NCBI RefSeq assembly: GCF_035958815.1
Contig: NZ_CP108383.1
Location: 4,402,001 to 4,466,000 of the forward strand
Direction of reading: 5' to 3'
Length of the DNA stretch: 64,000 bases
DNA from: Nocardia sp. NBC_01327
Lineage (GTDB): Bacteria > Actinomycetota > Actinomycetes > Mycobacteriales > Mycobacteriaceae
The notes beneath the pieces are model-generated. The model ran no database searches and was not told the origin of the DNA. It saw only the letters and a list, made by a program, of their open reading frames with translations. Below, piece after piece: positions 1 through 8,394 of the stretch. The stretch's first letter is position 1. Each line of letters opens with the position of its first letter. The position numbers and the translations under genes were made by a program.

Positions 1-339
1 GTCGGTGCGGGCCTGGAACGCGGTCTGCCGCTGGCCCGGATCGCCGAATTGACCTCCGCCAACCCGGCTCGCCGCTACGGCCTGGCCCGTAAGGGGGCGC
101 TGTCGCCGGGCTACGACGCCGATATCGCCCTGGTGGACCCCGCCGCGCGGTGGGTGGTGCACGCCGCCGATTCGGAATCCGCCCAGGAATACACACCTTT
201 CGAAGGGTTCGAGATGTCCGCGCGCGTCACCGACGTCTTCCTGCGCGGTCGCCGGATCGTTCGGGACGGAAAGGTTCAGGGAACGCCCTCCGGGCTCTAC
301 CTTCGGCGCGACAGCGGCCTGGAATCCGAGGCGTCCTGA
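1..339 (+). CDS. Allantoinase/dihydroorotase-like cyclic amidohydrolase, C-terminal part
   Basis: The reading frame is open from base 1, so the gene begins before the window; 112 C-terminal residues are present. The segment SANPARRYGL followed by KGALSPGYDADIALVD is the typical end of the TIM-barrel and return to the composite beta domain in allantoinases, dihydroorotases and hydantoinases. The YTPFEGFEMSARVTDVFLRG region, with a closing 'RGRRIVRDGK' strand, fits the allantoinase/dihydroorotase branch. The metal ligands lie upstream and cannot be inspected, so the substrate is undetermined. It ends about 100 bp before the next gene on the same strand. Confidence 0.8.
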   Translation, partial: VGAGLERGLPLARIAELTSANPARRYGLARKGALSPGYDADIALVDPAARWVVHAADSESAQEYTPFEGFEMSARVTDVFLRGRRIVRDGKVQGTPSGLYLRRDSGLESEAS

Positions 340-441
340 GAAAACGGCAAGCCTTCTAGCTGGCACAACGCGAAAGTCTGTGCGTAATCGCAGGAGAACC
401 TCAGGCTATGACCAGGACCGGGCGGCACTGTGGAGGGAGTA

Positions 442-822
442 ATGGTGTCGGTGAAAGCGAGGTCCACGATGGTCGAGTTCGAGCTCACGGGGACGACTGT
501 GACAGTGCATGTGACCGGAGCGCATCGCGTGCTGGCGCTGCGCGAGCATGTGACTTTCGATCTATCGCAGATCACCCAGGTTGTTCCGGCCGAGGTGGAT
601 CTGCGTCCGCCGTGGGTGCGTGCGCCCGGCACCTTCTTCCCCGGTGTGATCGCGGCCGGAACCTTTCGGGGTAAGGGCCGCAAGGAGTTCTGGGACACCC
701 AGTTCGGCGGTCAGGGCATTCGTATCGAACTCTCCGGAGCTCCCCTGACCCGCCTCGTCGTCGATGTGGCCGATCCGAAATTGGCCATGGCCACCCTGCG
801 CACCGCTGCCGCGGCAGCCTGA
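442..822 (+). CDS. Hypothetical protein, PH-domain-like fold possible
   Basis: A 126-residue protein with no signal peptide or membrane segment. The ATG at 442 is preceded by GGAGGG at 432-437; the spacing is only 4 bases, so the GTG at 445 is an alternative start. The sequence alternates beta-strand-like stretches (VEFELTGTTVTVHVTG, HVTFDLSQITQVV, GIRIELSG) with a C-terminal helix (DPKLAMATLRTAAAA). That arrangement, a seven-strand barrel capped by a helix, resembles small actinobacterial PH-like proteins, but this is an impression from pattern only. It converges on the MerR gene with 10 bp between stops. Function unknown. Confidence 0.75.
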   Translation: MVSVKARSTMVEFELTGTTVTVHVTGAHRVLALREHVTFDLSQITQVVPAEVDLRPPWVRAPGTFFPGVIAAGTFRGKGRKEFWDTQFGGQGIRIELSGAPLTRLVVDVADPKLAMATLRTAAAAA

Positions 823-832
823 TTCGAGGCCG

Positions 833-1768
833 CTAGGCGGAGTCCGGTACGGCTGTCGCCCGGACGAGTGCGCTGTGCAACCACAGCTGTCCCGCACCGG
901 CTGTGGTTGTACTGCGCATGATTTCGCCCGCGCAGTGCCAATAGCGGTGAATGCGCAGGTCATTGTCGTGGTTGCCGGAGCGGAGACGCGTCCGGAAGCC
1001 GGGGGTGTCACGCGTATTGCGGGCGGTGGCGTGTGCGTCCACGAACCGGTCCAGTGCCGGGCCCGGGCAGGGGGCGACGCCATGGGCGATCTGTGATTCG
1101 GCCATACCGCACGCCTCGGCGACTCCCGCGAGCAGACCTGCCCGATCGCGAATCGCCCTCGGGTCGCCGCGCCAGAGCTGCTGGGAGATGATCGTGCCGA
1201 ATTCCCGGTCCCGGGTGAGCGTGACGAGTTCGGCGTATCCGACCACCTGATCGGGTGTCGGATCATGCTGTGGCGGCGGCACATTCATATCGACGAAGGC
1301 CTCGAACAGTTCCGCGGGCACCGGCGACAGCAGGCGCCGCCAGAAGCTGATCAAACTGTCGTGCGCATCGGCCCCGTTCTGCACCGCGGCCAGTAATTCC
1401 AGTCTGGCCGCGCGCTCGGCCGGTGTCGCATTCTCTATGGCGGACAGCGACGCTCGCCGCCATGCGAGCGCGCCGAGTTCGATATCGACCGCCGCACGCT
1501 CGGCGGCGACCGCCTCCGCCATCGACCGCTCGCCCGACAGCACGGCGGTGATCGCGGTCAGACCCAGCCCCAGTGCGCGCAACCGGCGAATCAGGAGCAG
1601 CCGATCCACCGCCGCAGTTCGATCGAACATGCGGTGACCGCCGGAACTGCGGACCGATTCCACAACGCCGCTGTCGCAGTAGAACCGAATTGTGCGGACG
1701 GGCACCCCGGTGAGCTCCGAGAGCTCGCCGATGGTCAGCAACGCCTCGCGAATTGTGTGGTGAGTCAC
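833..1768 (-). CDS. MerR family transcriptional regulator
   Basis: A 311-residue protein. The N-terminus LLTIGELSELTGVPVRTIRFYCDSG is a standard MerR winged helix-turn-helix, followed by GGHRMFD (the wing) and a dimerisation helix. The remaining ~230 residues form a helical effector domain without the Cys residues expected of metal sensors, so a small-molecule or protein-level signal is more likely. The GTG at 1768 is chosen over the longer GTG at 1786 because it starts just before the HTH and has GGAGG upstream; the longer start would lie inside the operator. It is divergent from the mycothiol-dependent enzyme at 1839, its probable target. Confidence 0.88.
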   Translation of the reverse strand: MTHHTIREALLTIGELSELTGVPVRTIRFYCDSGVVESVRSSGGHRMFDRTAAVDRLLLIRRLRALGLGLTAITAVLSGERSMAEAVAAERAAVDIELGALAWRRASLSAIENATPAERAARLELLAAVQNGADAHDSLISFWRRLLSPVPAELFEAFVDMNVPPPQHDPTPDQVVGYAELVTLTRDREFGTIISQQLWRGDPRAIRDRAGLLAGVAEACGMAESQIAHGVAPCPGPALDRFVDAHATARNTRDTPGFRTRLRSGNHDNDLRIHRYWHCAGEIMRSTTTAGAGQLWLHSALVRATAVPDSA

Positions 1769-1774
1769 AATCGC

Positions 1775-1806
1775 TTGAACCTCCACTCGGGTGGAGTTCC
1801 TACGGT
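1775..1806 (+). promoter_or_regulatory. MerR-type promoter with overlong spacer and dyad operator
   Basis: TTGAAC (1775-1780) and TACGGT (1801-1806) are separated by 20 bp, the abnormal -35/-10 spacing that MerR-family activators correct by DNA distortion. The spacer is filled by a perfect dyad, CTCCAC-tcgg-GTGGAG (1781-1796). It sits between the MerR gene and the gene at 1839 and faces the latter. The site is read from sequence; regulation is inferred. Confidence 0.65.
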
Positions 1807-1838
1807 ACTAGCGCCCTACCGGAAAGGAATTCACCCTG

Positions 1839-2492
1839 ATGATCACCACACCCGATGAGATCTGGCGAGCGGTCTCCGCCGAACGCACCACCCTGGTGGA
1901 ACTGCTCGAAAAGCTTCCCGAGACGGAGTGGGACCACGCCTCGCTCTGCGCGGGATGGCGTGTCCGCGATGTGGTCGCCCACGTGGTGCTGTCGAGCCGG
2001 CCGACAGTGCTCTCGCTGCTGGCCAATCTGATTCGCGCGCGCGGCAGCATCCCGCGGCTGAATCTCGACAGCGCGATTCGCTACGCGGATGCGACCAGCT
2101 CTCGCCAGCTGCTGACCGATCTCCGCGCTGTTGTCCCGATGCGCCGCACTCCGCCCGGCACCACCCCGGCCGATCGTCTGATGGATGTGCTCGTACACAT
2201 CCAGGACATTGCCCTGCCGCTCGGGCTGGAGTATGAAATGCCCACGGCATCAGCACGTCTCGCGCTCGAGCGGGTCTGGCGGACGCGGTGGCTGTTCCGT
2301 GCTCAGGAGCGGTTCTCCGGTTTCCGGCTCACCGCCACCGACACCACATGGACAGCCGGGACGGGCCCGGCCGTCGAGGGGACCGTCGCGGATCTGTTGC
2401 TCCTGGTAGCCGGTCGAAATGCGCGACTTTCCGCGCTCACAGGAGAGGGTGCGGGCACGCTGCCGGAACGATCTCTGCGCACCCTCGGATAA
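1839..2492 (+). CDS. Maleylpyruvate isomerase/DinB-type mycothiol-dependent protein
   Basis: A 217-residue protein beginning with the MDMPI_N (DinB-like four-helix bundle) pattern: IWRAVSAERTTLVELLEKL, then LCAGWRVRDVVAHVV, where the His belongs to the usual metal triad. A second conserved His occurs in DVLVHIQDIALPLG. The C-terminal part, ending VADLLLLVAGRNARLSAL, matches the C-terminal extension of this family. Family members use mycothiol as thiol cofactor for isomerisation or transfer reactions; the substrate is not predictable here. It is divergent from the MerR gene and lies behind a MerR-type promoter. AGGA upstream serves as a weak ribosome site. Confidence 0.85.
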   Translation: MITTPDEIWRAVSAERTTLVELLEKLPETEWDHASLCAGWRVRDVVAHVVLSSRPTVLSLLANLIRARGSIPRLNLDSAIRYADATSSRQLLTDLRAVVPMRRTPPGTTPADRLMDVLVHIQDIALPLGLEYEMPTASARLALERVWRTRWLFRAQERFSGFRLTATDTTWTAGTGPAVEGTVADLLLLVAGRNARLSALTGEGAGTLPERSLRTLG

Positions 2493-2602
2493 CGATCCGG
2501 CGGCGTCGTGGTCAGCGGATGGACACGTCATGCGTGGACGGGGGTGGGAACGGGAATACCACCCCTGCAAGCTTTTCGAAAGCGGCGACCGAGGAGGACA
2601 CC

Positions 2603-2770
2603 ATGAACGAGCCCGTGTGCATCGACTGCTGGCGCCGCGACAACCTCACCTTTGTCCAGCGGCTGGATCCCGCGTTCTACCGGCCCGGTCCGGTGCACCG
2701 CTGCGCCATGCACCGCGCCCTGCACGAGGATCCCAGCACCGGCACCGGAACCATCCGCAAGGCTGCGTGA
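2603..2770 (+). CDS. Small Cys/His-containing hypothetical protein
   Basis: A 55-residue protein with a strong ribosome-binding site (GAGGAGG, 2591-2597). The sequence holds CIDC near the N-terminus and HRCAMH in the second half, so four Cys/His ligands could form a small zinc site. Charged and aromatic residues dominate and there is no membrane segment. I do not recognise a family. It is a stand-alone gene converging on the LysR gene, with a 21-bp tandem repeat between them. Confidence 0.6.
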   Translation: MNEPVCIDCWRRDNLTFVQRLDPAFYRPGPVHRCAMHRALHEDPSTGTGTIRKAA

Positions 2771-2778
2771 TTCGAATT

Positions 2779-2841
2779 CGGCGCAGGCCCAGCGCTTTTC
2801 GGCGCGGGGCCCAGCGTCGTCGGTGCGGGGCCCAGCGTCGC
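2779..2841. repeat. Three tandem copies of a 21-bp unit
   Basis: Copies at 2779-2799, 2800-2820 and 2821-2841 share the core CGGCGC(G/A)GGGCCCAGCG with few substitutions. The array lies exactly between two convergent stop codons, 8 bp after one gene and 2 bp before the other. It has no good hairpin with a T-run, so it is a minisatellite-like spacer more than a terminator. Confidence 0.85.
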
Positions 2842-2843
2842 GA

Positions 2844-3758
2844 CTACCGGTGCGCCCGCGCCCCGGACGGTGTGAGCTGATACGGCGCGGCGAGATTGGC
2901 GAAGTCGCGAATCTTGCTGTCGTCATTACCTTTTCGCCAGACCAATACCACCCGGGCATCCGGCATGCCGGTGAACGGGATGAACTGCACACCGGGGTGC
3001 GAGAAGTGGGTCGGCATAGCGGTCGTGGTCAGGAACACCCCGCGGTTGTTCGCAACGGTGCCGAGCATCTCCGGTTCGGTGCGCGCCGCCGGTAACCGGG
3101 GGATCGGGCGGCCGGTGGGGGTGAGCGCAGGCGGCCAGAAGGTGCGCGCCAATTCCGGCGGCACCTGCGGGGACGGGCCGATGACGGGGAGATCGGCCAG
3201 GTCCTCGAGGGTGAGGACCGCCGAATTCGCCCTCGGGTGTGTTTTGGCTATTGCCAGCAGGCGCGGGAAGGTGGCGATTTCCGGTCCGATGACCAGACCC
3301 GGTTGCTCGACGGGCGCCAGGCACAGTTGCAGATCGATCTCCGAGCGGTACAGCGCGCCGAACACGTCGGTCCACGGCACCTGGACCAGCTCGACGGGGC
3401 AGTCCGGGAACCGGGCCACATGATGCGCGATCGGTTCGGTGAGGGTGCTGACATAGGGACCGAGAAACCCGATGCGCAAACCCTGTGCGGCGGAACGGGT
3501 ATCGGCGACCGCTCGCTGCAGTTCGGCGAAGGCCGGGCGCACGCCGCGAAGCAGGCGCTCGCCCAGCGGATTCAGCGTCACGCGGCGACTGGTCCGCTCG
3601 AACAGCAGTCCACCCACCCGGCGTTCCAGCGCACGCAGCAGCTGACTCACCCGTGGTTGCGAGAGACCGAGTCGCGCTGCCGTACGGCCGAAGTGGAGCT
3701 CCTCGGCGAGAGTCAGGAAGATCTCCAGTTCGTTGAGATCTATGCGATCGGTGTCCAT
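2844..3758 (-). CDS. LysR family transcriptional regulator
   Basis: A 304-residue protein with the LysR N-terminal HTH, LNELEIFLTLAEELHFGRTAARLGLSQPRVSQLLRALE, followed by a linker helix and a two-lobed periplasmic-binding-protein-like effector domain (from about residue 90, LRIGFLGPYVSTL). Length is typical. It is transcribed divergently from ubiX and ubiD, with 87 bp between start codons, the classical layout for a LysR activator of an aromatic-acid operon. The co-inducer is presumably the aromatic or alpha,beta-unsaturated acid handled by the decarboxylase; that is inference. Confidence 0.9.
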   Translation of the reverse strand: MDTDRIDLNELEIFLTLAEELHFGRTAARLGLSQPRVSQLLRALERRVGGLLFERTSRRVTLNPLGERLLRGVRPAFAELQRAVADTRSAAQGLRIGFLGPYVSTLTEPIAHHVARFPDCPVELVQVPWTDVFGALYRSEIDLQLCLAPVEQPGLVIGPEIATFPRLLAIAKTHPRANSAVLTLEDLADLPVIGPSPQVPPELARTFWPPALTPTGRPIPRLPAARTEPEMLGTVANNRGVFLTTTAMPTHFSHPGVQFIPFTGMPDARVVLVWRKGNDDSKIRDFANLAAPYQLTPSGARAHR

Positions 3759-3770
3759 AACTCCTCAGCC

Positions 3771-3793
3771 ATTGATAATCCCTGCTTCTCAAT
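3771..3793. promoter_or_regulatory. Candidate LysR binding site
   Basis: ATTGA (3771-3775) and TCAAT (3789-3793) form an interrupted palindrome with a 13-bp spacer in the 87-bp gap between the LysR gene and ubiX. It fits the loose T-N11-A LysR box shape and is the best dyad in the gap. Support is positional and structural only. Confidence 0.4.
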
Positions 3794-3845
3794 AGTGGCC
3801 GATTCTCTCGTTGATAGCCAACGCGGGAGACTCGATCCTTGTCGG

Positions 3846-4412
3846 GTGGACAAAACGCAACGACTCGTCGTGGGTATCAGCGGTGCGACCGGCATCGCCT
3901 ACGGTGTCCGCGTGCTGGAGCTGGCCCGCAAGGCCGGCGTCGAAACCCACCTCGTTGTCACCCCCGCGGCGCAGCAGACCAGGGCATACGAGACGGATCT
4001 GAGCGCCCGGGATCTCGCCGCCATGGCAGATGTGACCTACCGGCCCGCGGATATCGGCGCGGCCATCGCCTCCGGATCGTTCCGCACCGCGGGCATGATC
4101 GTGGCGCCGTGCTCGGTGCGCACGCTGTCTGCGGTGGCGTACGCCAATAATGACAATCTGCTGACCCGCGCCGCCGATGTCACGCTCAAGGAGCGGCGCA
4201 GGCTGGTGCTGATGGTGCGCGAAACCCCGTTCACCCTGGCGCATTTGCGCGCGATGACGGCCGTGACGGAGATGGGCGGCATCATCATGCCGCCGGTGCC
4301 CGCGTTCTATCTGAAGCCGGACTCCGTCGAGGACATTGTCGACCACACCGCGGGCCGCGCCCTCGACCTGCTCGGGATCGACGTTCCCGATCTGCCGCGG
4401 TGGGGTGAGTAG
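3846..4412 (+). CDS. ubiX: UbiX-like flavin prenyltransferase
   Basis: A 188-residue protein beginning RLVVGISGATGIAYGVRVLE, the UbiX/Pad1 nucleotide-binding N-terminus. APCSVRTLSAVAYANNDNLLTRAADV, LKERRRLVLMVRETP and GGIIMPPVPAFY are conserved flavin/phosphate-binding segments. The enzyme prenylates FMN to make prenyl-FMN, the cofactor of UbiD decarboxylases. The GTG at 3846 is chosen because family members start a few residues before RLVVGISG; the upstream open frame is not family-like. ubiD follows 51 bp downstream on the same strand, so the pair makes cofactor and apoenzyme together. Confidence 0.92.
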   Translation: MDKTQRLVVGISGATGIAYGVRVLELARKAGVETHLVVTPAAQQTRAYETDLSARDLAAMADVTYRPADIGAAIASGSFRTAGMIVAPCSVRTLSAVAYANNDNLLTRAADVTLKERRRLVLMVRETPFTLAHLRAMTAVTEMGGIIMPPVPAFYLKPDSVEDIVDHTAGRALDLLGIDVPDLPRWGE

Positions 4413-4463
4413 TCCACGAAACCTGTTCGGTCAGTGCACCATTGGCAGTAAGGAAATCCCTGT

Positions 4464-5957
4464 ATGACGCACCTGCGCAGCTTGCGTGAGTTCATTTCGG
4501 AGCTGGAGAGCATCGGCGAGATCCAGCAGATCGACGCCGAGGTGGACTGGAATCTGGAACTGGGCGCGGTGATCCGCCGATCCTACGATCTGCGCGCTCC
4601 CGCACCGCTTTTCACCAATATCACCGGCTACGGCGATAGCGGGTTCCGGGTGCTGGGCGCGCCGGGTGCGCTCAGCGGCCCGAAGCATCGGCTGGCGCGG
4701 ATCGCGCTCGCGGTCGGCCTGCCCTACGACGCGACCGGTCAGCAGATCGTCGAGGCCCTGGCCGATGCGCGGTCCAAGCCGGGTATCGCGCCGGTGGTGG
4801 TGTGGGCCGCCGATGCGCCGTGCAAGCAGAACATCGTGACCGGCGACGATATCGATCTGTTCGCCTTCCCGACGCCGCTGATCCACGGCGGCGACGGTGG
4901 CCGCTATATCCAGACCTACGGCATGAATATCGTCAAGACGCCGGACGGCTCCTGGACCAACTGGTCGATCAACCGCATGATGATCGCCGATAAGAACACG
5001 CTGGCCTGCCTGATTCCGGCGCCGCAGCATCTGGGCATCATTCGCTCCCAGTGGATCGAGGCCGGCGAACCCATGCCGATCGCGCTGGCCATCGGCGTCG
5101 AGCCGGGTCTGCCGTTTGTCGGCGGTATGCCGATCCCCGAGGGTGAGGACGAAAGTCATTATCTGGGCGCGCTTTTCGGTGAGGGCATCGAGCTGGTCGC
5201 GGCCGAGACCGTCGATCTGCTGGTGCCCGCGACCGCGGAGATCGTGATCGAGGGGCACATCCTGCTCGACGAGACGATCATGGAGGGGCCGTTCAACGAG
5301 TTCCCCGGCTACAACGCCACCGAGGCCAGCCCGAAGCAGGTCTTCAAGGTCACCGCGATCACCTACCGCGACGGCGCTATTCAGCCGGTGGTCGCCGCCG
5401 GTCCGCCGGTGGAGGAGGACCACACCATCATCGGCACCACCAGCGCGGCGGAGATCCTCTACCTGCTGCGCCAGGCGGAACTGCCGATCTCCTCGGCCTG
5501 GTACAACTACGAGGCCGCGGTGCACTGGCTGACGCTGTCGGTCCGGCAGGATTGGCACGAGAAGACCGGGCTGGGTTCGCACGAACTGGTGGACAAGATC
5601 GCCGAGGTGATCTTCACCGGTAAGCCGTCGGTCAATGCGCCCAAGATCCTGCTGGTCGAGGACGATGTCGACATCACCGATCTGGAGCAGGTGGTGTGGG
5701 CCTTCGCCACCCGCTCGCATCCGGACCTCGATCGGGGCGAATTCCATTACGCCCACAAGGTTTCCGATCAGCTCGCGGTCTACCTCTCGAAGGAGGAGTC
5801 GCACACCTTCATGGCGGGCAAGGTCATCTACAACTGCCTGCTCGCCGATCTGTACCCGGAGGGTAAGCGCCCGGTGAAGGGCAGCTTCGAAAACGGCTGG
5901 CCCACCGAGATCCAGGATCGCGTGCTGGCCAATTGGGAGAAGTACGGCTACCGGTAG
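4464..5957 (+). CDS. ubiD: UbiD family prenyl-FMN-dependent decarboxylase
   Basis: A 497-residue protein, full length for UbiD. It opens with LRSLREFISELESIGEIQQI and carries the active-site segment EGPFNEFPGY (near residue 275) with both catalytic glutamates. The preceding central block, including the NWSINRMM stretch, matches the prenyl-FMN-binding core. Members perform reversible non-oxidative (de)carboxylation of aromatic or unsaturated acids. AAGGAAA provides a ribosome site. Its place behind ubiX and a divergent LysR gene suggests inducible catabolism of a phenolic or cinnamic-type acid, more than quinone biosynthesis, which Actinobacteria run with menaquinone. No small ShdD/VdcD-like third subunit is visible. 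Confidence 0.92.
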   Translation: MTHLRSLREFISELESIGEIQQIDAEVDWNLELGAVIRRSYDLRAPAPLFTNITGYGDSGFRVLGAPGALSGPKHRLARIALAVGLPYDATGQQIVEALADARSKPGIAPVVVWAADAPCKQNIVTGDDIDLFAFPTPLIHGGDGGRYIQTYGMNIVKTPDGSWTNWSINRMMIADKNTLACLIPAPQHLGIIRSQWIEAGEPMPIALAIGVEPGLPFVGGMPIPEGEDESHYLGALFGEGIELVAAETVDLLVPATAEIVIEGHILLDETIMEGPFNEFPGYNATEASPKQVFKVTAITYRDGAIQPVVAAGPPVEEDHTIIGTTSAAEILYLLRQAELPISSAWYNYEAAVHWLTLSVRQDWHEKTGLGSHELVDKIAEVIFTGKPSVNAPKILLVEDDVDITDLEQVVWAFATRSHPDLDRGEFHYAHKVSDQLAVYLSKEESHTFMAGKVIYNCLLADLYPEGKRPVKGSFENGWPTEIQDRVLANWEKYGYR

Positions 5958-5999
5958 AACCGGCCGGCACGGTCGTGGCGGATGTCGAGGGGTCCTCCG

Positions 6000-6773
6000 C
6001 TACGACCGCACGTCGGGTGACGCCGTGGACCGCTGCTGTTCGCGTTCGGCGGCGGTGGCGAGATAGTCGCCGAGTTCGCGGCGCAGGGTGACATCGAGCG
6101 AGCGCGCCAGCGTGGAATGCACAGAGGTGACGGCCAGCTCACGCATCTTGTTGAGCATGGCCGTCGTCTCGGCGATTTCGCTACTGGTCTCCGGCAGCCA
6201 GCCCTTGCCGTGCTTATCCTCGATGTGCTGCTTGGCCGCGGTGATCATGGTGTGGGTGACGTCGTCGATGCGGTCGGCGACCTTGGCATAGATTGCGATG
6301 AGCATGCGCAGTTCGAGCCCGTACTCGTGCAGCTCCGCGAACGAGGTGAGCAGGGCGGTATCGGTGAAGGTGACGGTGTCGCCGTCGATCCGCACCAGCT
6401 TCATCTCCGCGAGCTGATCGAGCAGTTCCTCGGTGTCCGCACCGAGAATGGTGCCGACGAGTTCGCGCGGCACCTCGAAGGTTTCGTCCTCGCCCCACGC
6501 GGCGGTGACCGCGTGCTGCAGGCCGAGCACCTCGCTGAGATCCTTACCGGTCTCCCAGCTGGTGATGAAGTCGCCGATATGCGAGGTGGTGAAACCGCGC
6601 TGCAGCAGTGCGTCGATGAGTCGCAGGCGTTCGAGATGGGTGTCGTCGTAAATGCTTGCGCGCCCGGCCTTTCCGGCCGGGGGCGGCAGCAGGCCGCGCT
6701 CCTGATAGGCGCGCACATTGCGGGTCGTCGTGCCCGCGGCGCGCGCGAGGTCGTCGATCCGGTACTGCGGCAC
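6000..6773 (-). CDS. MerR family transcriptional regulator
   Basis: A 257-residue protein starting MPQYRIDDLARAAGTTTRNVRAYQERGLLPPP, a MerR winged HTH with the RASIYDDTHLERL wing. The effector part is helical, with no Cys sensor cluster. The GTG at 6773 is selected because GGAGGTGAT sits just upstream and the family N-terminus starts there. It lies 104 bp downstream of the monooxygenase operon on the same strand, so it may be its last gene or be transcribed separately; the short gap leaves both open. The effector is unknown. Confidence 0.87.
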   Translation of the reverse strand: MPQYRIDDLARAAGTTTRNVRAYQERGLLPPPAGKAGRASIYDDTHLERLRLIDALLQRGFTTSHIGDFITSWETGKDLSEVLGLQHAVTAAWGEDETFEVPRELVGTILGADTEELLDQLAEMKLVRIDGDTVTFTDTALLTSFAELHEYGLELRMLIAIYAKVADRIDDVTHTMITAAKQHIEDKHGKGWLPETSSEIAETTAMLNKMRELAVTSVHSTLARSLDVTLRRELGDYLATAAEREQQRSTASPDVRS

Positions 6774-6877
6774 CGATATCACCTCCCTCGCCTCGGGACG
6801 CCGGTCGAGCCGGCGGCCGGAACACACACGGTCCTGGACCGACCGAGTCTATCGTCCTGGCCGCCGGCCGCCGTCAC

Positions 6878-8383
6878 CTACGAATTCACCACGATCCGTG
6901 GCGCCGTCCGCTCCGCGGTGACCGGCACGACGTGGTAGTCGCCGAGCTCGACCGTGCGCAACTGACCGACGTACTGGGTCGCGAAGCCCGGGTACATGGT
7001 CGCATTGAACCCGTCCTCGGTGAGATACCAGCTGCGGCAGCCCGAATTCCAGGTGGTGCTGTCCAGCCGGCGCTGGATGGCGGCGTTGTACTCGTCCTGC
7101 CGCTCGCGGCGCACATCGAGCATGCGCAGATCCCGGTCGAGAACGGTGCTGATCGCCTCGACGAGATAGTTGATCTGCGCCTCCATGTACACCAGCGCCG
7201 AATTGTGGCCCGGCCCCGAATTCGGTCCGAAGGTGAAGAACAGATTCGGATAGCCCGAGACCGCGATGCTCTTGTACGCGAACGCGCCGCGCTGCCACTC
7301 GGTGGCGAGCACGCGCCCGTCCCGGCCCACGATCGGAATCGGCGTCCCGGCCTTGGACACCTCGAAGCCGGTGGCGAAGACAATGCAATCAGCCTGGTGC
7401 TCAATGCCTTCCGCGGTGCGGATGCCACGCTCGGAGATGCGCGCGATCGGCCACGTCACCAGTTTGCAGTTCTCACGCTGCAGAGCCGGGTAGTAGTCGT
7501 CGGTCATCAGCAGCCGCTTGCAGCCGGCGCGGAATTCCGGGGTGAGCTGACGGCGCAGCCACGGATCCTTCACCTGCCGGCGCAGCTGGGCACGGCCGAC
7601 CATTTCCACGACCCGGGTCAGCGGAGTGTTCCAGACCACGCCGAGGGCGACCGACTCGTGCCCGTAGAACCAGGCTGCGCGCGAGAGGGATTCGGCCGCG
7701 GGCACGCGCCGGTAGAGCTCCTTGGTCAGCGGACTGGTCTGCCGGTTGATGCGCGGCAGCACCCAGCCCGGCGTCCGCTGGAACACCTTCACCGAGGCGG
7801 CCTTGTCGACCAGTTCCGGAATGATCTGCACCGCACTGGCTCCGGTGCCGACGACGGCGACCTTCTTACCGGTGAAGTCGTAGTCGTGATCCCAGCGGGC
7901 GCTGTGGATCTTGTGCCCCTGGTAATCCTCGATTCCGGGGATCTTCGGCAGACTGGCATTGGCCAGCGGTCCCGAGGCCAGCACGACGGTGCGGGCCCGG
8001 ACGATATCGGCGCGGCCCTCGACCGAGATATCCCACACGCCGGCATCCTCGTCGAAGACGATGCCGGTGATGTTGTGCCCGAACCGGAAATGCCGGTGCA
8101 GACCGAACTGTGTGGCCATCGATTCGATATAGCCGAGGATCTCATTGCTGCCCGAGTAGGTGTGCGACCAATTCGGATTCGGCGCGAAGCCGTAGGAGTA
8201 CAGCCGCGACGGAATATCGCAGGCCGCACCGGGATAGGTGTTGTCGCGCCAGGTGCCGCCGATCGAGGTGCCGCGTTCGAAGATGGCGAAATCGCCGATC
8301 CCCTTCTGCTTCAGGCGAATCGCGGCGCCGATCCCGGCGAACCCGCCGCCGATGATGGCGACGTCGAGTATCTGGGTGTTCAT
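6878..8383 (-). CDS. Flavin-dependent monooxygenase, Baeyer-Villiger/MymA type
   Basis: A 501-residue protein with an N-terminal FAD Rossmann motif (IIGGGFAGIGAAIRL), the GTWRDNTYPGAACDIPS block of class B monooxygenases, the Baeyer-Villiger fingerprint variant YQGHKIHSARWD, and a second Rossmann motif for NADPH (VAVVGTGASAVQIIPEL). It should use NADPH, FAD and O2 to oxygenate a ketone, aldehyde or lipid-like substrate. The ATG at 8383 has AAGGA upstream; the ATG at 8398 overlaps the previous stop as ATGA and is the alternative. It is the last gene of the four-gene operon, as an orthologous role to Mycobacterium tuberculosis MymA (Rv3083) would suggest. Confidence 0.9.
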   Translation of the reverse strand: MNTQILDVAIIGGGFAGIGAAIRLKQKGIGDFAIFERGTSIGGTWRDNTYPGAACDIPSRLYSYGFAPNPNWSHTYSGSNEILGYIESMATQFGLHRHFRFGHNITGIVFDEDAGVWDISVEGRADIVRARTVVLASGPLANASLPKIPGIEDYQGHKIHSARWDHDYDFTGKKVAVVGTGASAVQIIPELVDKAASVKVFQRTPGWVLPRINRQTSPLTKELYRRVPAAESLSRAAWFYGHESVALGVVWNTPLTRVVEMVGRAQLRRQVKDPWLRRQLTPEFRAGCKRLLMTDDYYPALQRENCKLVTWPIARISERGIRTAEGIEHQADCIVFATGFEVSKAGTPIPIVGRDGRVLATEWQRGAFAYKSIAVSGYPNLFFTFGPNSGPGHNSALVYMEAQINYLVEAISTVLDRDLRMLDVRRERQDEYNAAIQRRLDSTTWNSGCRSWYLTEDGFNATMYPGFATQYVGQLRTVELGDYHVVPVTAERTAPRIVVNS

Positions 8384-8394
8384 GAGATCCTTCG

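Noticed and set aside
4431..5804. Long antisense frame opposite ubiD
   Set aside because: A GC-rich shadow of a well-conserved gene; low-complexity Arg/Asp/Gly composition and no domain or ribosome site.
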